Assembly (NCBI RefSeq): GCF_027596085.1
Contig: NC_072450.1
Location: 30,409,676-30,473,675, forward strand
Source of the DNA: Anoplopoma fimbria
Taxonomy: Eukaryota; Chordata; Actinopteri; Perciformes; Anoplopomatidae
Direction: 5' to 3'
DNA: 64,000 bases
The notes under the pieces are model-generated. The model ran no database searches, was not told the DNA's origin, and saw nothing but the letters and a program-made list of their open reading frames with translations. Positions 1 to 13,200 of this stretch are shown in pieces (position 1 is the stretch's first letter; every line of letters starts with the position of its first letter). Made by a program: the position numbers and the translations under genes.

Positions 1-748
1 GTCCATTTTTAATTGGCCCGCTACAAATTCTAAAAACATAATGGAATATGACCCACACATGAAACTTGCACTTAATGCTGCGTTCACACCAAAAGCGAAG
101 CGAATATTTTGCGCGTCTAGTTTACATGTAAAGTCAATGCACAGACGCGAATATTCGCGAGTAGGGGCGCGCGAATCAGGTGAAATATTCGCGGGACGCT
201 GTGTTGCGACAGCCAATCAGCATTGAGCTTCTCCTCCTGTCACTCTGCCATCGATCCGAGCTCCGTTCACAAAACAGGCATTTTAAAAGTGATTTCCTTC
301 TCCTCCTGCAGAGAGAACTAACAAAACATGAATTCTGACTTTTTACAAACCACCATCATTATGTTGTTATTTCAGGGTCCCTTTTTGTACATTTATTGCA
401 ATTAAATCACAGTAAAATTGTTTATTTTCGGTTCATACGGCTCGAATAAATCCACAGATGATGTTATGAACTCAGACAAGACGGCGTTTAGTTTCCCAGG
501 ATATCTGGGACTGCCACAACAAGTATAAAGCAGAATTAGTATTTATTTATTGCATGGTTTATGGTGAAATAAATGGATTTGTTGACCCCCTCTCTGGCGC
601 GCCTAGCGCGAAAGACTCGAATAAACACAAACGGATGACCTAGAATGGCAGAACCAAAATATACCTCACCTCTAGTGAGTGGCCCGGCCTTTCGTATATT
701 TTTCTATATGTGGCCCTCAGTGAAAAAAGTTTGGACACCCCTGGCTTA
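1..748. repeat. DNA-transposon debris (Harbinger-like left part, hAT-like right end)
   Basis: No gene is visible here. Around 73-235 lies a CpG-rich stretch beginning with a GCGTTCACACC-type sequence and carrying repeated TATTCGCG and GCGCG words, which resembles non-autonomous PIF/Harbinger elements of teleosts. At 705-748 the sequence ending in TTTGGACACCCCTGG resembles the terminal part of a hAT element. The family assignments are from memory of common fish repeats; exact ends and target duplications could not be fixed. Confidence 0.4.
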
Positions 749-1766
749 AGCCATGATACTAGCTTATATAGCCGGTAAGTCATTTCACATGTTAAACACA
801 GCGAACAACAACAAAAAAATATATATTATAATATAACAAGAAATGTAAACCTACACACAACCTAATTAATTATATCTAATAATGAAACATAAAACAATGA
901 AATAAGAAGAAAAGAGACCAGAATAAAGATAGGTAGGAGCATTTTGTAAAATTGTTGTAAATACCAGAATGCGATGTAACTAACAATTGCATGCTTACCT
1001 GCTGCTGGTACATCGCTAATATGCATCGTAACCGTCTGCGCCTTCTGGAGGATCTCACCTGTCTCACCAGCTGTGAGTTTGACTACAAACGGTGTTCACT
1101 CTGTCATGGAGAGGGAGATTAAGGGGTTGGATGGACATCTATAGTGACGTTTGCCAGTGAAATACCATTTAAAAATGTTTTTCTAGAAACTCCCAAAAAT
1201 GTATATTGCACACACTGTGCAGGAGTGTTCTGGGTGGAGAAAGAGCAGTGGTGGCAGTGTTGTCATTGTTGGGGGTGGCAAAGCCAGTCAGGTTAGTTAT
1301 AAGAGGCTGTGGGTGAATTTTGGAAAAAGGGGTGCATTAGAAGTGGAAGAAAATGGGATTAAGAAACGTTGGGGCTGGTAAAATGTTGCCATGGGGACAG
1401 TTTTTGAGCAGAGGTTGTTGTATGAACTAAACTGGGAGGCAGAGGGAAATGCCGGTCTAGGAAGGGAATTAGTACATTCCAAGTCTTTTATTTGACATTT
1501 CCTTGCTCCTCAGAAATTGTTCTGGTCCGTCATCTTACTGAGCTGCCTGGCAGAGAAACAGCACAAGTTGAAGTGCCCTTTATTTGAAGTCATTTTATGT
1601 TTGGAAATATAACATTACTTTTTTGCAACATGGTTTTACGGTATTTCATCCACACCCATAAAAGTATGTCATAACAGCACTACATTCTACTGAGAAGATT
1701 GGACGGTTTAATTATACAACAATAAAACATAATCTATGCGCTTACTGGTCCGTGCATTAAGTATTA
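749..1766. other. Gene-free AT-rich stretch
   Basis: Only short ORFs without recognisable domains, and no convincing splice-bounded exon. I see nothing here that I can name beyond AT-rich intergenic sequence. Confidence 0.5.
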
Positions 1767-3906
1767 TTTATTTGCCATTGTTCATGTTGTATAATGAAAA
1801 AGTTGTCAGTTTCAGGGTATGGCCTAATTTCATTGGCCTACTTGTGATAATGTATGCTGATGCTTGTGAGTTTGTTCTTCGCTTCATTGAATGAAGACGT
1901 GCAAAGCAAATCCCCGCACTTGAACATAAGCTTGTTACATTACCAAACTTAAATAATGACAATTGAGTACAGGAAGTCCAGAGACGGAAACAGAGACAGC
2001 TCGCCTTCAAAGTAGGTGTTTGCTCCATCGTTCAATTTAAGGAAAGCTAGATAAATAAATAAATAGCCTAAATATTGAACATAATTTATAATATTAACTG
2101 TTATGAATTAATATTACTGCTGCTTTCTCCCGACGATGATGATGATGGCACTAACACTGGAATTATCTTCTCTACCTGTGCCTGCTGCCCGCTGGCTTTA
2201 TGGTAACATGGATTAAAGGCCAGCCAATCAGCTCTTTCCCATTTTAAAACTTTGTTTAGGACCCATTTGTCATCTATTATTTAGTAGTTTTATGCTATAT
2301 AGTAATTTTAAATTATCAGTACACTGTAGTTAATAAACAGAACAGAGTCAAGTTCAGGGTGTCATTGAATAACTTTGAATGAACAAGTAATTATTATAAT
2401 TTATTATTAAAGGTGTCAGTATGGTAGTGGAGTAGAAGTAGGAAGACTCAAGTAAAGTACAACAATCTCAAAAATGTACTTAATGTTAATGTACACTGCT
2501 CAAAAAATGAAGGAGCACTTAATCATCACAGTATATTAAACTTCTGGGATATTGATCTATCCAGTACCTGCTCCTTTGTGCGAGAAGGAACATGATTAGC
2601 ACTGCCAGCCCTACAACATGACCTCTAGCGAGCTTCTCCTGAGCATGTTTCAGACCAAACTGTCAGAAACAGACTCCATGAGGGGCCAACGTCCTCTAGT
2701 GGGACCTGTGCTCACAGCCCAGCATTGTGCAGCTCCATTGGCATTACGGGCAGGACTGTTGCTGTGGTTGGCCCCGTCAGAGGTCATAAAGAGTGAGAGG
2801 CCTTGAGCGGTCAGAGATTAACTTTTACTTATACCAGGGTTTTTTTTAAGTGTGGTAAAGATACTTCTCTTTAAAGGACCTGAATCCACCACAGATTTCT
2901 GAAATGAAAATGTAAGTTTGTTCAGGAGCAATTAATTATTTATTAAAAGCTGTTTAACAAAACCCAGAACCTGAGTCTGATCAGTTTATTAACAAACTTG
3001 TATTGACAATTTTAAATGACTATATAGGATGGAACTTTGAAACATGCATTTGGGGACAAATATCGAGGTCATAGAAACAACTGATAGCCTACATTGAATC
3101 AATTAAATGTCATTAAACAAGGAAGCAGCAAAAATAATGATTAGTACTTCTTAATAATAGATGACAAATGAGTCTGCAATACAGTCTTAAGAAGGGAAGG
3201 AGCTGATTGGCTGGGCTGAAATCCATGTTACCATAATGCCGATGGACAGCAGACACGGGTAGAAAAGTCTGTAATTTATTAAAAGCAAAGCATTTTTATT
3301 ATCATAATTATTTTGTATGTTATTATAACTATTATTAATGAGCAAAGCATAAAGACCCGTGTTTTGACATGAGCCCATTGAAGAAGACTGTCGTTTAGAA
3401 AACGCTATTTAAATAAAGGACAATAAAAAGTGAAGTATATCTCTATGTTTCTTATACGTTGGCAAGTGTGTATGTGCACTTGATTCATTTTGTTTTAGAC
3501 AGGCTGAAGGATAATCCATCTATTCATTTTATTTTATGTAGAGTAGTTAAAAGTGCGATAATATCATAAACTTGAAGGACATCACATGGGATAGCTTAGT
3601 GGCATTTCTGTTATGACAGCAGAGCTAGCAATAAAGTCAAAGTTCAAGGTAAATTGACTCTTTATACAGTCAGACTCATCACATGTCTCAACACCAGATC
3701 CTGTCAAATTCACCCTTAAAGCCAAAGAAGCCTTCCTTAAATAAATAAATTGATAATTTAATGAATCTTTACATACAGTATGGGCTATCAAAGAACGAAC
3801 CGCGGCATCAGCATACTATTGCATTAACACAAGTTGGCCAATGAAATTAGGCCAACCCCTAAACTGACATTTCTCATTATACAACGTGAACAATGGCAGA
3901 TAAATG
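1767..3906. repeat. Large imperfect inverted repeat
   Basis: Two pairs of segments are inverted relative to each other. The outer pair is 1767-1880 with 3791-3906 (shared words include GCCATTGTTCA and GGCCTAATTTCATTGGCC). The inner pair is 2150-2285 with 3147-3265 (shared words include TATGGTAACATGGATT and CAGCCAATCAGCTC). Between the paired blocks the arms have diverged or been replaced. The centre holds a Tc1 fragment. This may be the remains of a foldback or long-terminal-inverted-repeat DNA transposon, family unknown. Confidence 0.65.
2503..2812 (+). mobile_element. Tc1-like transposon fragment (5' end)
   Basis: Starts with an ACTGCTCAAAAAATGAAGGA-type terminal sequence. It continues into a decayed transposase-coding stretch whose conceptual translation includes DSMRGQRPLVGPVLTAQH, a segment typical of one Tc1-like transposase family in fish. 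The rest of the transposase, with the catalytic DDE residues, and the 3' end are missing, so the copy is dead. Confidence 0.65.
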
Positions 3907-6900
3907 ATCCAACAAACTCAAACATCAGGTACAAATAAGTCCTCCTCATTCCTTCAGTGACACAGAGGTTATTAACCCCTCCACACCTCTGCTATAAAAG
4001 TAAAAGTCTTTAACAAGTGTGTGTGACCGATGAGTCACTCCACCTCACAAACAGAAAAGACAAGGTTACTGCATGGCTGTATAAACAGTAACCAAGCAAC
4101 AGGGTCAAAGACCTGACACTGAACAAACTTTGTTTCAAATACCCCCGTTTCTTGGTGAAAGTGAGTGTCTCTTTAATATGTCATGTTGATGAAATGTTGA
4201 AATACATGAAAAGTCTGATCAACTCAAAGAGGACAGAAATGAAAAGTTCTACCTGAGACCACTTCACACTTTCCTCAATAAATAAGAGCATAATGATATG
4301 TCCAGTATAATCTCTGTGCTTATGAAGGTCAGTTTTTCCCATTCAGGGTTTTAGGCTCCTCCCTATGAACTTTGGAAAGCTTTTTTTTAATCTATCCGTT
4401 TGCAACAGTCAGAGGGTTCCCTTCTTCTCATCTCAGCTACATACAGAACATCGTAGTAGTGAGTACACGTTCAAATTACTAACTCCATTAAGTCATTTAG
4501 TTCTGAATTCATGGTAGAACATAAAACATTTAAATACAAACATTAACACAGCAATGGGATTGAATTTACTTTGTATGTAGTTGGTAAATAATACTTTTTG
4601 TGAAGCTGCACTGTTACAGGAGATGGGTGTAGTTTCAATCACAGCATGTTAACCTTGTGCTCTCTACCTTTGTGATAATGTTTAATTTGTGGTTTATTGT
4701 TTGTTATTATTATTCAACATGACATTCATCATCAACATGGTGTAATGTGAATGTCTATGGTATTTTATGGTGGGATGTGGTGAGCTCAGGCTCGGGGAGT
4801 AACAGATTACATAGCATCATGTGTTTAGGTTACAAATAAAGGTTACCATATTCCGTTACAGATGCAGAAAAAATGACAAACAGATTACTGATACATTTGG
4901 TAAAATTGGGAATTACTAGCATGACTATTTTAGGCTGCATTACCATGGTAGAGGACACAAGTCTGTGGGACACAAGCCTCAGGAGCAACGCTGTCTGTGT
5001 GGACACCACACTGCGAGCCGCAGCAGATCAGTGAGGAGGCAGTTTCATTCACTTTAGTGAAAACGCTTTCACCATTGTTTTGTATGTTAAGCAAAAAAGG
5101 GGGAATAATACCGAAGCACAGCACAAGTTATCACTTTCCAGTTCATCATATATATTCATCCCAGCATGAAAAGACATTTAGAAGGAAATGAACAAAAACC
5201 TTCCTGTCCAGCAAACATACAGGAAAAACAATATAAAATGGAAAAACACAACATGTTTTTATCCATCAAAATATTTTGCTACAATCCATATTTCTTGTTG
5301 TTTAGCCTTTCAAAAACAACATTTCAACTGCAGTCAAAATACACTGACCTAGCAGCAATCTAAAAGCACCATTTATAACATTTATATAAAATATCACTTT
5401 AGACATCAGAAGATCCATTCTACCTCAACAGAAGCTGCAAATGTAAAACAGACAAAAACAAAAAAGTTTGCAGAATTATATTTAAATGGGTACTGCAGCT
5501 GCAGTTAAAAATCCGGTGACACTAATGTGCCAAATGATTCCAGTGCTTGGATGATGACAACATTTTCACATTTTTCCCTTACATACAAAATAATTTTATT
5601 TTCTCTTGGTTTTATTTGAATATTTAGTGTTGAGGTAATGCAAAAGTAGGTAATTGGTGTCATTAGTAATTGTTTTGGATTACAATTTTAAAGTAACTCT
5701 CCGAACCTTGGGTGTGCTATGCTCTTGCATGGTGGAGGAAGGTATTATGACATGATATGATATGACACAGTACAGTACAGCAATATGGTGGAATAGCATA
5801 ATGCAATATGTTATGGAATGATGTGTTTTCATATGTTTTGATATAGAAATAGTCTGGTTAATTGAAAGGAAACACACAAAGCTTATGAACAAATGCTAAT
5901 TAACATTTTTTATGCACACATTCCCAGATCTTAGGAAACAAACTGTTATAAAAGTCTTTACACATATTAAAATGAACAACAATACTATAATTCAAACATA
6001 TTTTTTGGATTTGTAATGTTCAGTTTAAACATCCTATCCATAGGCCAGCTTTGCTCCCAAATAGAAAGCGATTTATTTAATTTATTTAATGATAATTTTT
6101 TGAATTATCAAGTAAATTTGAATTACTAAATTAATGTTATGAATGTTTGACATTTAACTAGCAGTCAAACTGTATATGACAAATTGCTTGGTAGGTGTTC
6201 ATGTTCTTACGTTAAAGGCTAGTGGTTTCTAATTTTACACTAGTGATAATAACATGCAAGATAAGAAAAGACACAAGAAAAGTGAACATAACAGGACAGA
6301 TGCAATAAGTAGGAAAATCAAAGAGTCAGCAAAACGCAGTGTCCATTTTAAACTTTTCGCGTTGGCGAAGGTCTGCGCGCGGGCTCTGGGCAACATAAGC
6401 GCGCTAACTGTGCATGCTCCAGTTTTTGGCATGCCAGCTCCTAGCTTGTTCATGAAAGAGATATAGTGCTGCAGGGATGACGTATTTTTGTGGGCCAACG
6501 GTAAATTAGCGTCACACTGGTTCCCTCGACAAAAAGGAAAATGGAAAAATGGATTATTGCAGAAAACAAGCTTACACGTTTACTTCAGAGAGAAAATCGT
6601 AAAAAGCTTTATAAAGGCTATGAACAAATGACAACACGGTCAAGTGTATACACAATGAGGCTGTAATGGTGAACTTCATTTCTGGGTTTTAGGACTCATC
6701 TCTGCGAGACTCTAATGTGCGAAGAGATTCGGCGTTATCCTCATTTAAGTATTTCCTGAAAAACTGGAGTGGAGAGTTGATCAGGACATGCGCATGCATG
6801 GAACACAAGACCGACGCAGACTCTCAATTGTAGTATGATCTGCGTGTGCACGTCCACACGACCGGTACCAGTCGTCATCTAGGCATCAAGGCTGTCATCT

Positions 6901-7265
6901 AAAACAGAGAGTACGTCCAAGGATTAAGGAACAGAAACTAGTGAGAAGCTTAGTGATGTGGTCTGGAGCGAGACCTGGAAGTCATTTCAAAATATTCAGA
7001 CTCACCTTTACAGTTCACAGACAACTAGTGAGGAAGTTTCAGTCTGGGGTCATCTATGTAAATAAACCAAAACAATTAAAGTAAGGTTCACACCTCACTT
7101 TTATTGTTTCAGTTTGATTTAGTTACGTAAATCTCTCGGAGCAGGATTTTCATGCTGTCTAGCTGCCTAAATCCAGAGGATATGTGCTGCCACCATAATA
7201 TAAATTACCCTATTTTCCTCAGGTAACTGCTTTTAATGAAAAGCTTGAATCCATCCTCTTCAGAT
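3907..7265. other. Intergenic region upstream of the lectin/OST-beta gene
   Basis: No coding exon could be supported. 4790-5100 resembles a decayed interspersed repeat (an AACAGATTAC-rich start) but has no nameable domain. 6340-6460 and 6700-6860 are locally GC- and CpG-richer and lie 400-900 bp before the predicted first coding exon, so they could hold the promoter or 5' UTR. That placement is inference only. I found no clear IR-1 bile-acid-receptor element. Confidence 0.35.
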
Positions 7266-10200
7266 ATGTTTGGTGCCTGGATCTTATTGTTTCCTCTGCT
7301 GTTAGGTAAATCCATGCATCATTCAGACACATTTAGAACTGATTTATGCATTAGCATTAGGACTAACATTAACCTGTCACTCTCTGGACAGCTGCAGGAG
7401 CGAGGGCGTTTATGATCCACAACACCCAGAGCAGCCTGTGTCTGGAGGAATCTGCAGCGACAGGTGAAGTCCTGCTGAAGAACTGCAACCTGGACTCCAA
7501 GTTTCAGCAGTGGATCTGGATCGGTCGGGGCATGCTGATGTGTGTTGAATCGTCCAGATGTTTGTCAGCCCTGCAGAAAGAGCCTGTCCAGACTCGGTCC
7601 TGCTGGGGGTCGGAGGTAGCTGCACCGGGGTTATTGTGGGACTGTGACAGGGGCAGACTGATCAGCAGGAACACCTCTATGCTGCTGTCAGCAGATGGCT
7701 GGCGTCTGGTTCTCTCCACTGACAGCAAACTCTCAAAGTGGAAGTCTCTGGATGAAGGGGACATCTGCCATGAAAAGCTCAGTAAGTCAGTGATGAGTAA
7801 AGGAACACTCTTTTCAACAAAATAAATGTTGTCAAGACATTAACTCAAATATTTTCCATATTAAACAGTCTCATATAAACTTGACAATGAAGATCCTCTT
7901 ATGTAAGCTGGTTCTTGACCAAAGGTCACGGGTCATGGCTCAAATACAGTCCATATACACAGTTTGTGGCCATTATAAACAGTCCTTAAACATACATCTT
8001 CAACAGTCTTTTGATCAACAGGCCATTAGTTTCAATGATCTGTATGAGCAGTCTTCAAATCAGGCTATCAAACAGTCCATAAAATGTCCATGGAAACTGC
8101 CTATAAGAACAGTCTACAAGCAGTCCATGTCTATAGGCTCACATTTTCTAGAGTACATACATAAATGGTTGATGAGGCTAGTATGGCTGTAAGGGTGGCA
8201 ACCATGGGACCGGTCCTGGTGCAGGGTGAAGAGGTAACAGCTGACTGGATGCTGTAGCCTGAAGGCATACCAAGCTGATCATAGGTGATGCGTCTTGGCG
8301 GATGTCTCTGTCTTGGTGGCAGCTGGTAGGTCGGCTCTCCAGGCTCAGGAACAGCACTTGATGATGGAGAGGTATTTGGTGAACGATCATTACATTACAT
8401 TACATTACAGTCATTTAGCAGACGCTTTTATCCAAAGCGACTTACAGGAAGTGTATTCAACATAGGTATTCAAGAGAACTACTAGTCACCAGAAGATCAT
8501 CAGGCAGGTTTCCAGCAGGTAAGTCTATCTCCTCACCAGCCAGGTTTTTAACAGATGTGCTGGCATCCCGCAGCTGATCTCCATCAGAAGGCTGTGCTGG
8601 CATGGCATCAGGGGCTGTCACTCCAACTATCTGTCCCACTGGCAAGGGCCCATGTTCAGGCACCCTGGTTTGGCAGGCAACGTTGAAACCTGAAACGGCT
8701 CATAGTGAAAGTCATATTCATCCCCACTGTCTTCATCAGACTTTTGAGGCTGTGATTCGGGCTGGTGTCTTTGTCTCTGTTTGCTTTTGTCATTTTTAGT
8801 AATTTCTGGTTGTGTCTCAAAAGGTAGGTGGTCACAGGACATGAGCAAATTTCTGTCAGGACCCTGGAGCGTGCCTTATCCTTTTCTGGTCTTACTTCAT
8901 AAATGGGCAGGTCAGACCCCATTTGTCTCACTACTGTGTGAACTGTGTCTTCCCAATAGTCACAGAGTTTTCCTGGTCCTCCGCTTGATGTCAGATTTTT
9001 TGATCAGAACGCGCTCACCAGGCTGTAGCACTGAACTCCTTACTTTTGTATCATAATGCTTTTTACTCCTTTCAGCAGCTTTTTGAGCATTCTCATTTGA
9101 AATGGCATATGCTTCCTCCATACCTCTTTTCCATTTCTGCAAATAGTCACGCTGCTCACTGGATCCTGACTCTGTGTATAGTCCGAACAGCATATCAACT
9201 GGAAGCCTGGGCGATCTCCCAAAAAGAAGGTAGAATGGTGAATAACCCATCAGTTCACAGCGGGTACAGTAAAAGGCATACACCAGCTTGTTTAGATACT
9301 CCTTCCAGTTTTGATTTCTGTGTTTCAGTCAGTGTCTTAAGTATCAGCAACAAAGTCCTGTTCATACGCTCAACTTGACCATTTTCCATCGGGTGATAGG
9401 GTGTGAACTACTGATTTTCACACCAGTTCAAAAGGCTGTGTTGTCACAATATGTGTCAGGGGAGCTCTTGTTATGGCATGTCTTTTTCTGCTTGAGACAG
9501 GTTGCATACTAGAGATACTGTGCGGTCTGTACCTTGGTGTCCCATGTTATTGTGCAGCTCTTCCAGTACCTTTCTTTTGTACTGGTCTGGTAGGACCAAC
9601 TACCTACTGCCTGTGGTAGTTCTGTACAAAATACCATCACTGTCAATTGTCAGTTTCTGAACAGGCATATTGTTTTTGTACTGAATGTCTTTAGCTCTTT
9701 AACTAGTGGTTTGGAACCTGACAGATTACAGTCTAGGACAGGACAGATGTGCTGATCCGATTTTTGTGCCTCTCTTAACTGATCTTTTGGTATGGGGCTG
9801 ACTAATTTGATGGCTGACTAATTTGCAACTGAAACTATCCATGGATGCAGCTGAAAATGACCACATTTCAAGAGACCTTGCTTGTACCTCAGCTGCTTGG
9901 ATCATGGCAGCGATGGTGTCGGGTGGCAGCTCCTGAAAACATTCTCCCATCAATGACTCTGCATCCAGTGGCATCCTCGACAAAGCACCGTTCTCTTTCC
10001 CTTGCCTGTACTTTATTGCAAAGTGGAGCCGTGGGGCGGCTGTGGCACATGAGGTAGAGCGCTTGTCCCGTAACCACAAGGTTGGTGGTTCAAACCCCTC
10101 TACCGGCAACATGCCGAGGTGTCCCTGAGCAAGACACCTAACCCCAAGTTGCTCCCCGGGCGCTTCATTGCAGCCCACTGCTCCTCCGGGATGGGTTAAA

Positions 10201-13200
10201 TGCAGAGAAATAATTTCCCCATTGTGGGACTAATAAAGGATTGATTATTATTATTATAGAAATCGGCCAACTCTGCAACCCACCTGTAAGTGGGCGTGTT
10301 CAGTTTTGCAGTGGACACGTACGTTGGCGGCTTTTTATCACTGAACACAGTAAAGGTTGGAGTATAAAACAAATAATCACAGAATATGTCAATGATTGGC
10401 CATTTTAAAAGGTAGAAACTCTAACTTGCCCGCATGGTAGTGATAGTTCTTCTCAGCTGCTGTTAATGAGTGGGAGCCATATGCAATGACTCTCAGCTTC
10501 CCATCTTGTTGTCGATACAGTACTGCTCCCAAGCCTTAGTGTGACACATATGTGTGTACAATGAATGGCCGAGTGAAATCAGGGAAGCTCAACACTGGTG
10601 GGTGGAGCAAACAGTCAATCAGTTGTTCAAGTGCCTGTTGATGCTGATTAGTCCATGTGATTGTCTTCTTAGAGGGCACAACATGGTTCACTTTCCTTGT
10701 TTTGGATTTTGTTGTTTTGTCAGGGACCTCGTTTGGATCTGTTTTTAAGAGGTCATACAGACAGCTTGCTTTCCTGGAGAAATCTTTTATGTATTGTCTG
10801 TATTAGGTGAGTAGACCAAGCATTTTTCTGAGCTGACCCACATTCTGTGGTCGGATGCCGTTCAATGCTCTGACTGCTTCAAAATCAGCTGGATCAGCCC
10901 TGCTGCCCTCCGCAGACACTATTCTGCCCAAATAACGGACCCCAGGTTGGAAAAGATCACACTTACTTGGTTTGAGTTTGATGCCATACTCTCTGAGGCA
11001 TTTCAGTACTTTTCACACATCATCCAGCTGACTTTCAAAGGTCTTACTGAAAACCAGTGTTTCGTCCAAATAAGGGATGCAGATGTTATCCTGGAGCCCT
11101 TCCAAACATTTCTCCATACAACGTTTGAAGGCAGCAGGGGCGTTCATGAGGCCAAAAGGAATGTGTATGGACTCATAAAGTCCCCACAGTGTAACAAAAG
11201 CTGTCACTGGTCTGCTCCCTTCAGAAATAAATCCTTGGTGATAAGCTTTTCCCTGGTCTAAGAGGGAGAACCAGGAATTACAACCTACACGGTCCATGAT
11301 GTCTTGGACCCGAGGGATAGGCTGGCAGTAAGGATGTGCCTTCCTGTTCAGGTCTCTGTAGTCTATACACAACCAAAGGGTGCCATCCTTTTTCCTAACA
11401 CACACAACAGAAGACGAATATGAAGAATTGGACTTCCTCATCGGTCTTCCTTCTCAACCCTATGCCGTTCAGGTAACATTCAACAAGACACTGCCTACCA
11501 ACTAGTGAGGTGACTTTGTGGGGCTGGCCAACTGGAGCAAGGGGTGGCAAACAGTGGGCCCTGTTTACTTTGCAGGGAGGCTTTTTCACTTTTAGTTGTC
11601 AGTGCATTTTACCCTATGTTCAGTCCAATGTTGTTTTTGATGTGATCTGGAACAATACAGTGTCTCTTTACAGAATGAGCATTGTTTCAGCGTCTTTGTT
11701 GAAATCACACTGCTACAATGTGCACATTTCTTGAACATGTCTTTGGCTATGGTTAACACTCGTCCCTCAGGGATAACCATCTCCTGTTTAAAGGGGCCTC
11801 TCTTAATGGTCTGACTAAAAACACCTACTTGGAACTTAAGCAGGGCGGTTGGTGTAGGGGTGAGGTGCATGCTGGGGGCGAGTTAGAGTCAGTATTTGGG
11901 CCTGGCTGAGGCCGCTATGATATTGCTGTTGTGAAATATGTGTCTGGGGGGATCCCTATCTGGCCTTCTAGCAATGTCTCTTCAATCTGAGCTATTTCTG
12001 CACTGAGGCCTTTAAGAGAAGCAACACCTGTCTTGAGTTCTGCTTACTCTGTTAACAATTCAGGGGGCACTTTTGCTTTATCCTCCCTCACAGAGCATTT
12101 TGCAGATGGCGGGTCAGCTGACTGGACTACTCTTACACTTGTAGGTGGCTGCAGGGTCCTGCACCTCTTTTTGTTTCTTTTTTCAGTCTCATTAGTACCG
12201 GTAATGTTTAGCCTCACTAGCAAAAACTCTTCTGAGGTTCTAGCAAGAGGGGCTGAATGTCTATCCTGATACTGTCATTCTGGAGACCAGTAAGTACTGT
12301 GTATAAACACATGCCCTGAACTAGAGCTGGGTCATACTTAAGCCTTGATTCTGACTCTTGGGACGCAAATAGTACTTTCTGCCTTAGATGTAAGACTTGC
12401 ATCAGGAAGCTTTGATTGGTGTTTTTGCAATGCTGTGCTTCTGAAGCTAGCTGCTTGTAATGCTCCGCGGCGCTCTTTTCTTGGAAGTGCGAGCTCAGGA
12501 TGCATCGGAGTTCGGGAAGGGTAAGCTGGGGTTTTCCCTCCAAGTAGCTGAATAGCTGTGAGCCTGAAGGAATAGCCCTGGCTACAGCATCTACTATGTC
12601 TATCACAGGACAACCTCTGCTTAGTCCATTCTCAATCTAGTGAGCAAGACAGGAAAATGTCTATCTAGTTTATCTGTCCGGCCTGGTTCGCCAATTTGAC
12701 CAGAAATTTTGAAATCTTTGCGGCACTATGGGCTTGGCTTCGGCTGAGCACTGGCTAAGGGCCGTATGCTCACTTGTGGGATTGGTTATAACTGTAAAGG
12801 GAGTCGACTCTGAACTGGAGGGTCTCTACTGTCCCTGATGATCCCTAACTGGCCTCAGGTGACGTGTACTCAACCAACAGCTTACAGCTCTCCTAGTACA
12901 GCAACACTTTCTTCCCTGCAGCCTGCCTGGGTTGTTATGTTGGGATTTAGCTGGATCGGAATTCAGCAAACAGATTGTGTACGCTGGACATCTGAACAGC
13001 AGTCCCAGCTGTGCCTCCAAAATGTTTTCGTCTATGAAAAATGGGGATAAATATTCACGAGTGTGATGTGATACTGTTTCCTCAGTAAGAACTTTACTGC
13101 AATAAATTGGTACAAAATATGCCACAAATGACAAAGAAGGGTAGTAGAGAGTGCATACCTTATTTACGTTAAAACAGTATTCAATGTATTACCTGAGATA

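Larger units (their letters stand above)
8170..12740 (-). mobile_element. Ty3/gypsy retrotransposon relic in intron 2
   Basis: On the minus strand, read from high to low coordinate, gag (12217-12606), a MYND-type zinc finger (11604-11726), reverse transcriptase (11013-11441), integrase C-terminal region (8960-9283) and a pol-end [17 protein letters not shown] segment (about 8230-8345) appear in the order of a Ty3/gypsy element. Frames are broken by stops and shifts. A SINE is inserted at 10033-10259 and a SINE tail at 8391-8455. It lies antisense to the host gene and cannot be autonomous. Confidence 0.8.

Noticed and set aside
8170..12740. Functional retroelement or host gene
   Set aside because: Frames are broken, domains incomplete, the reverse-transcriptase palm motif is altered and a SINE interrupts it.
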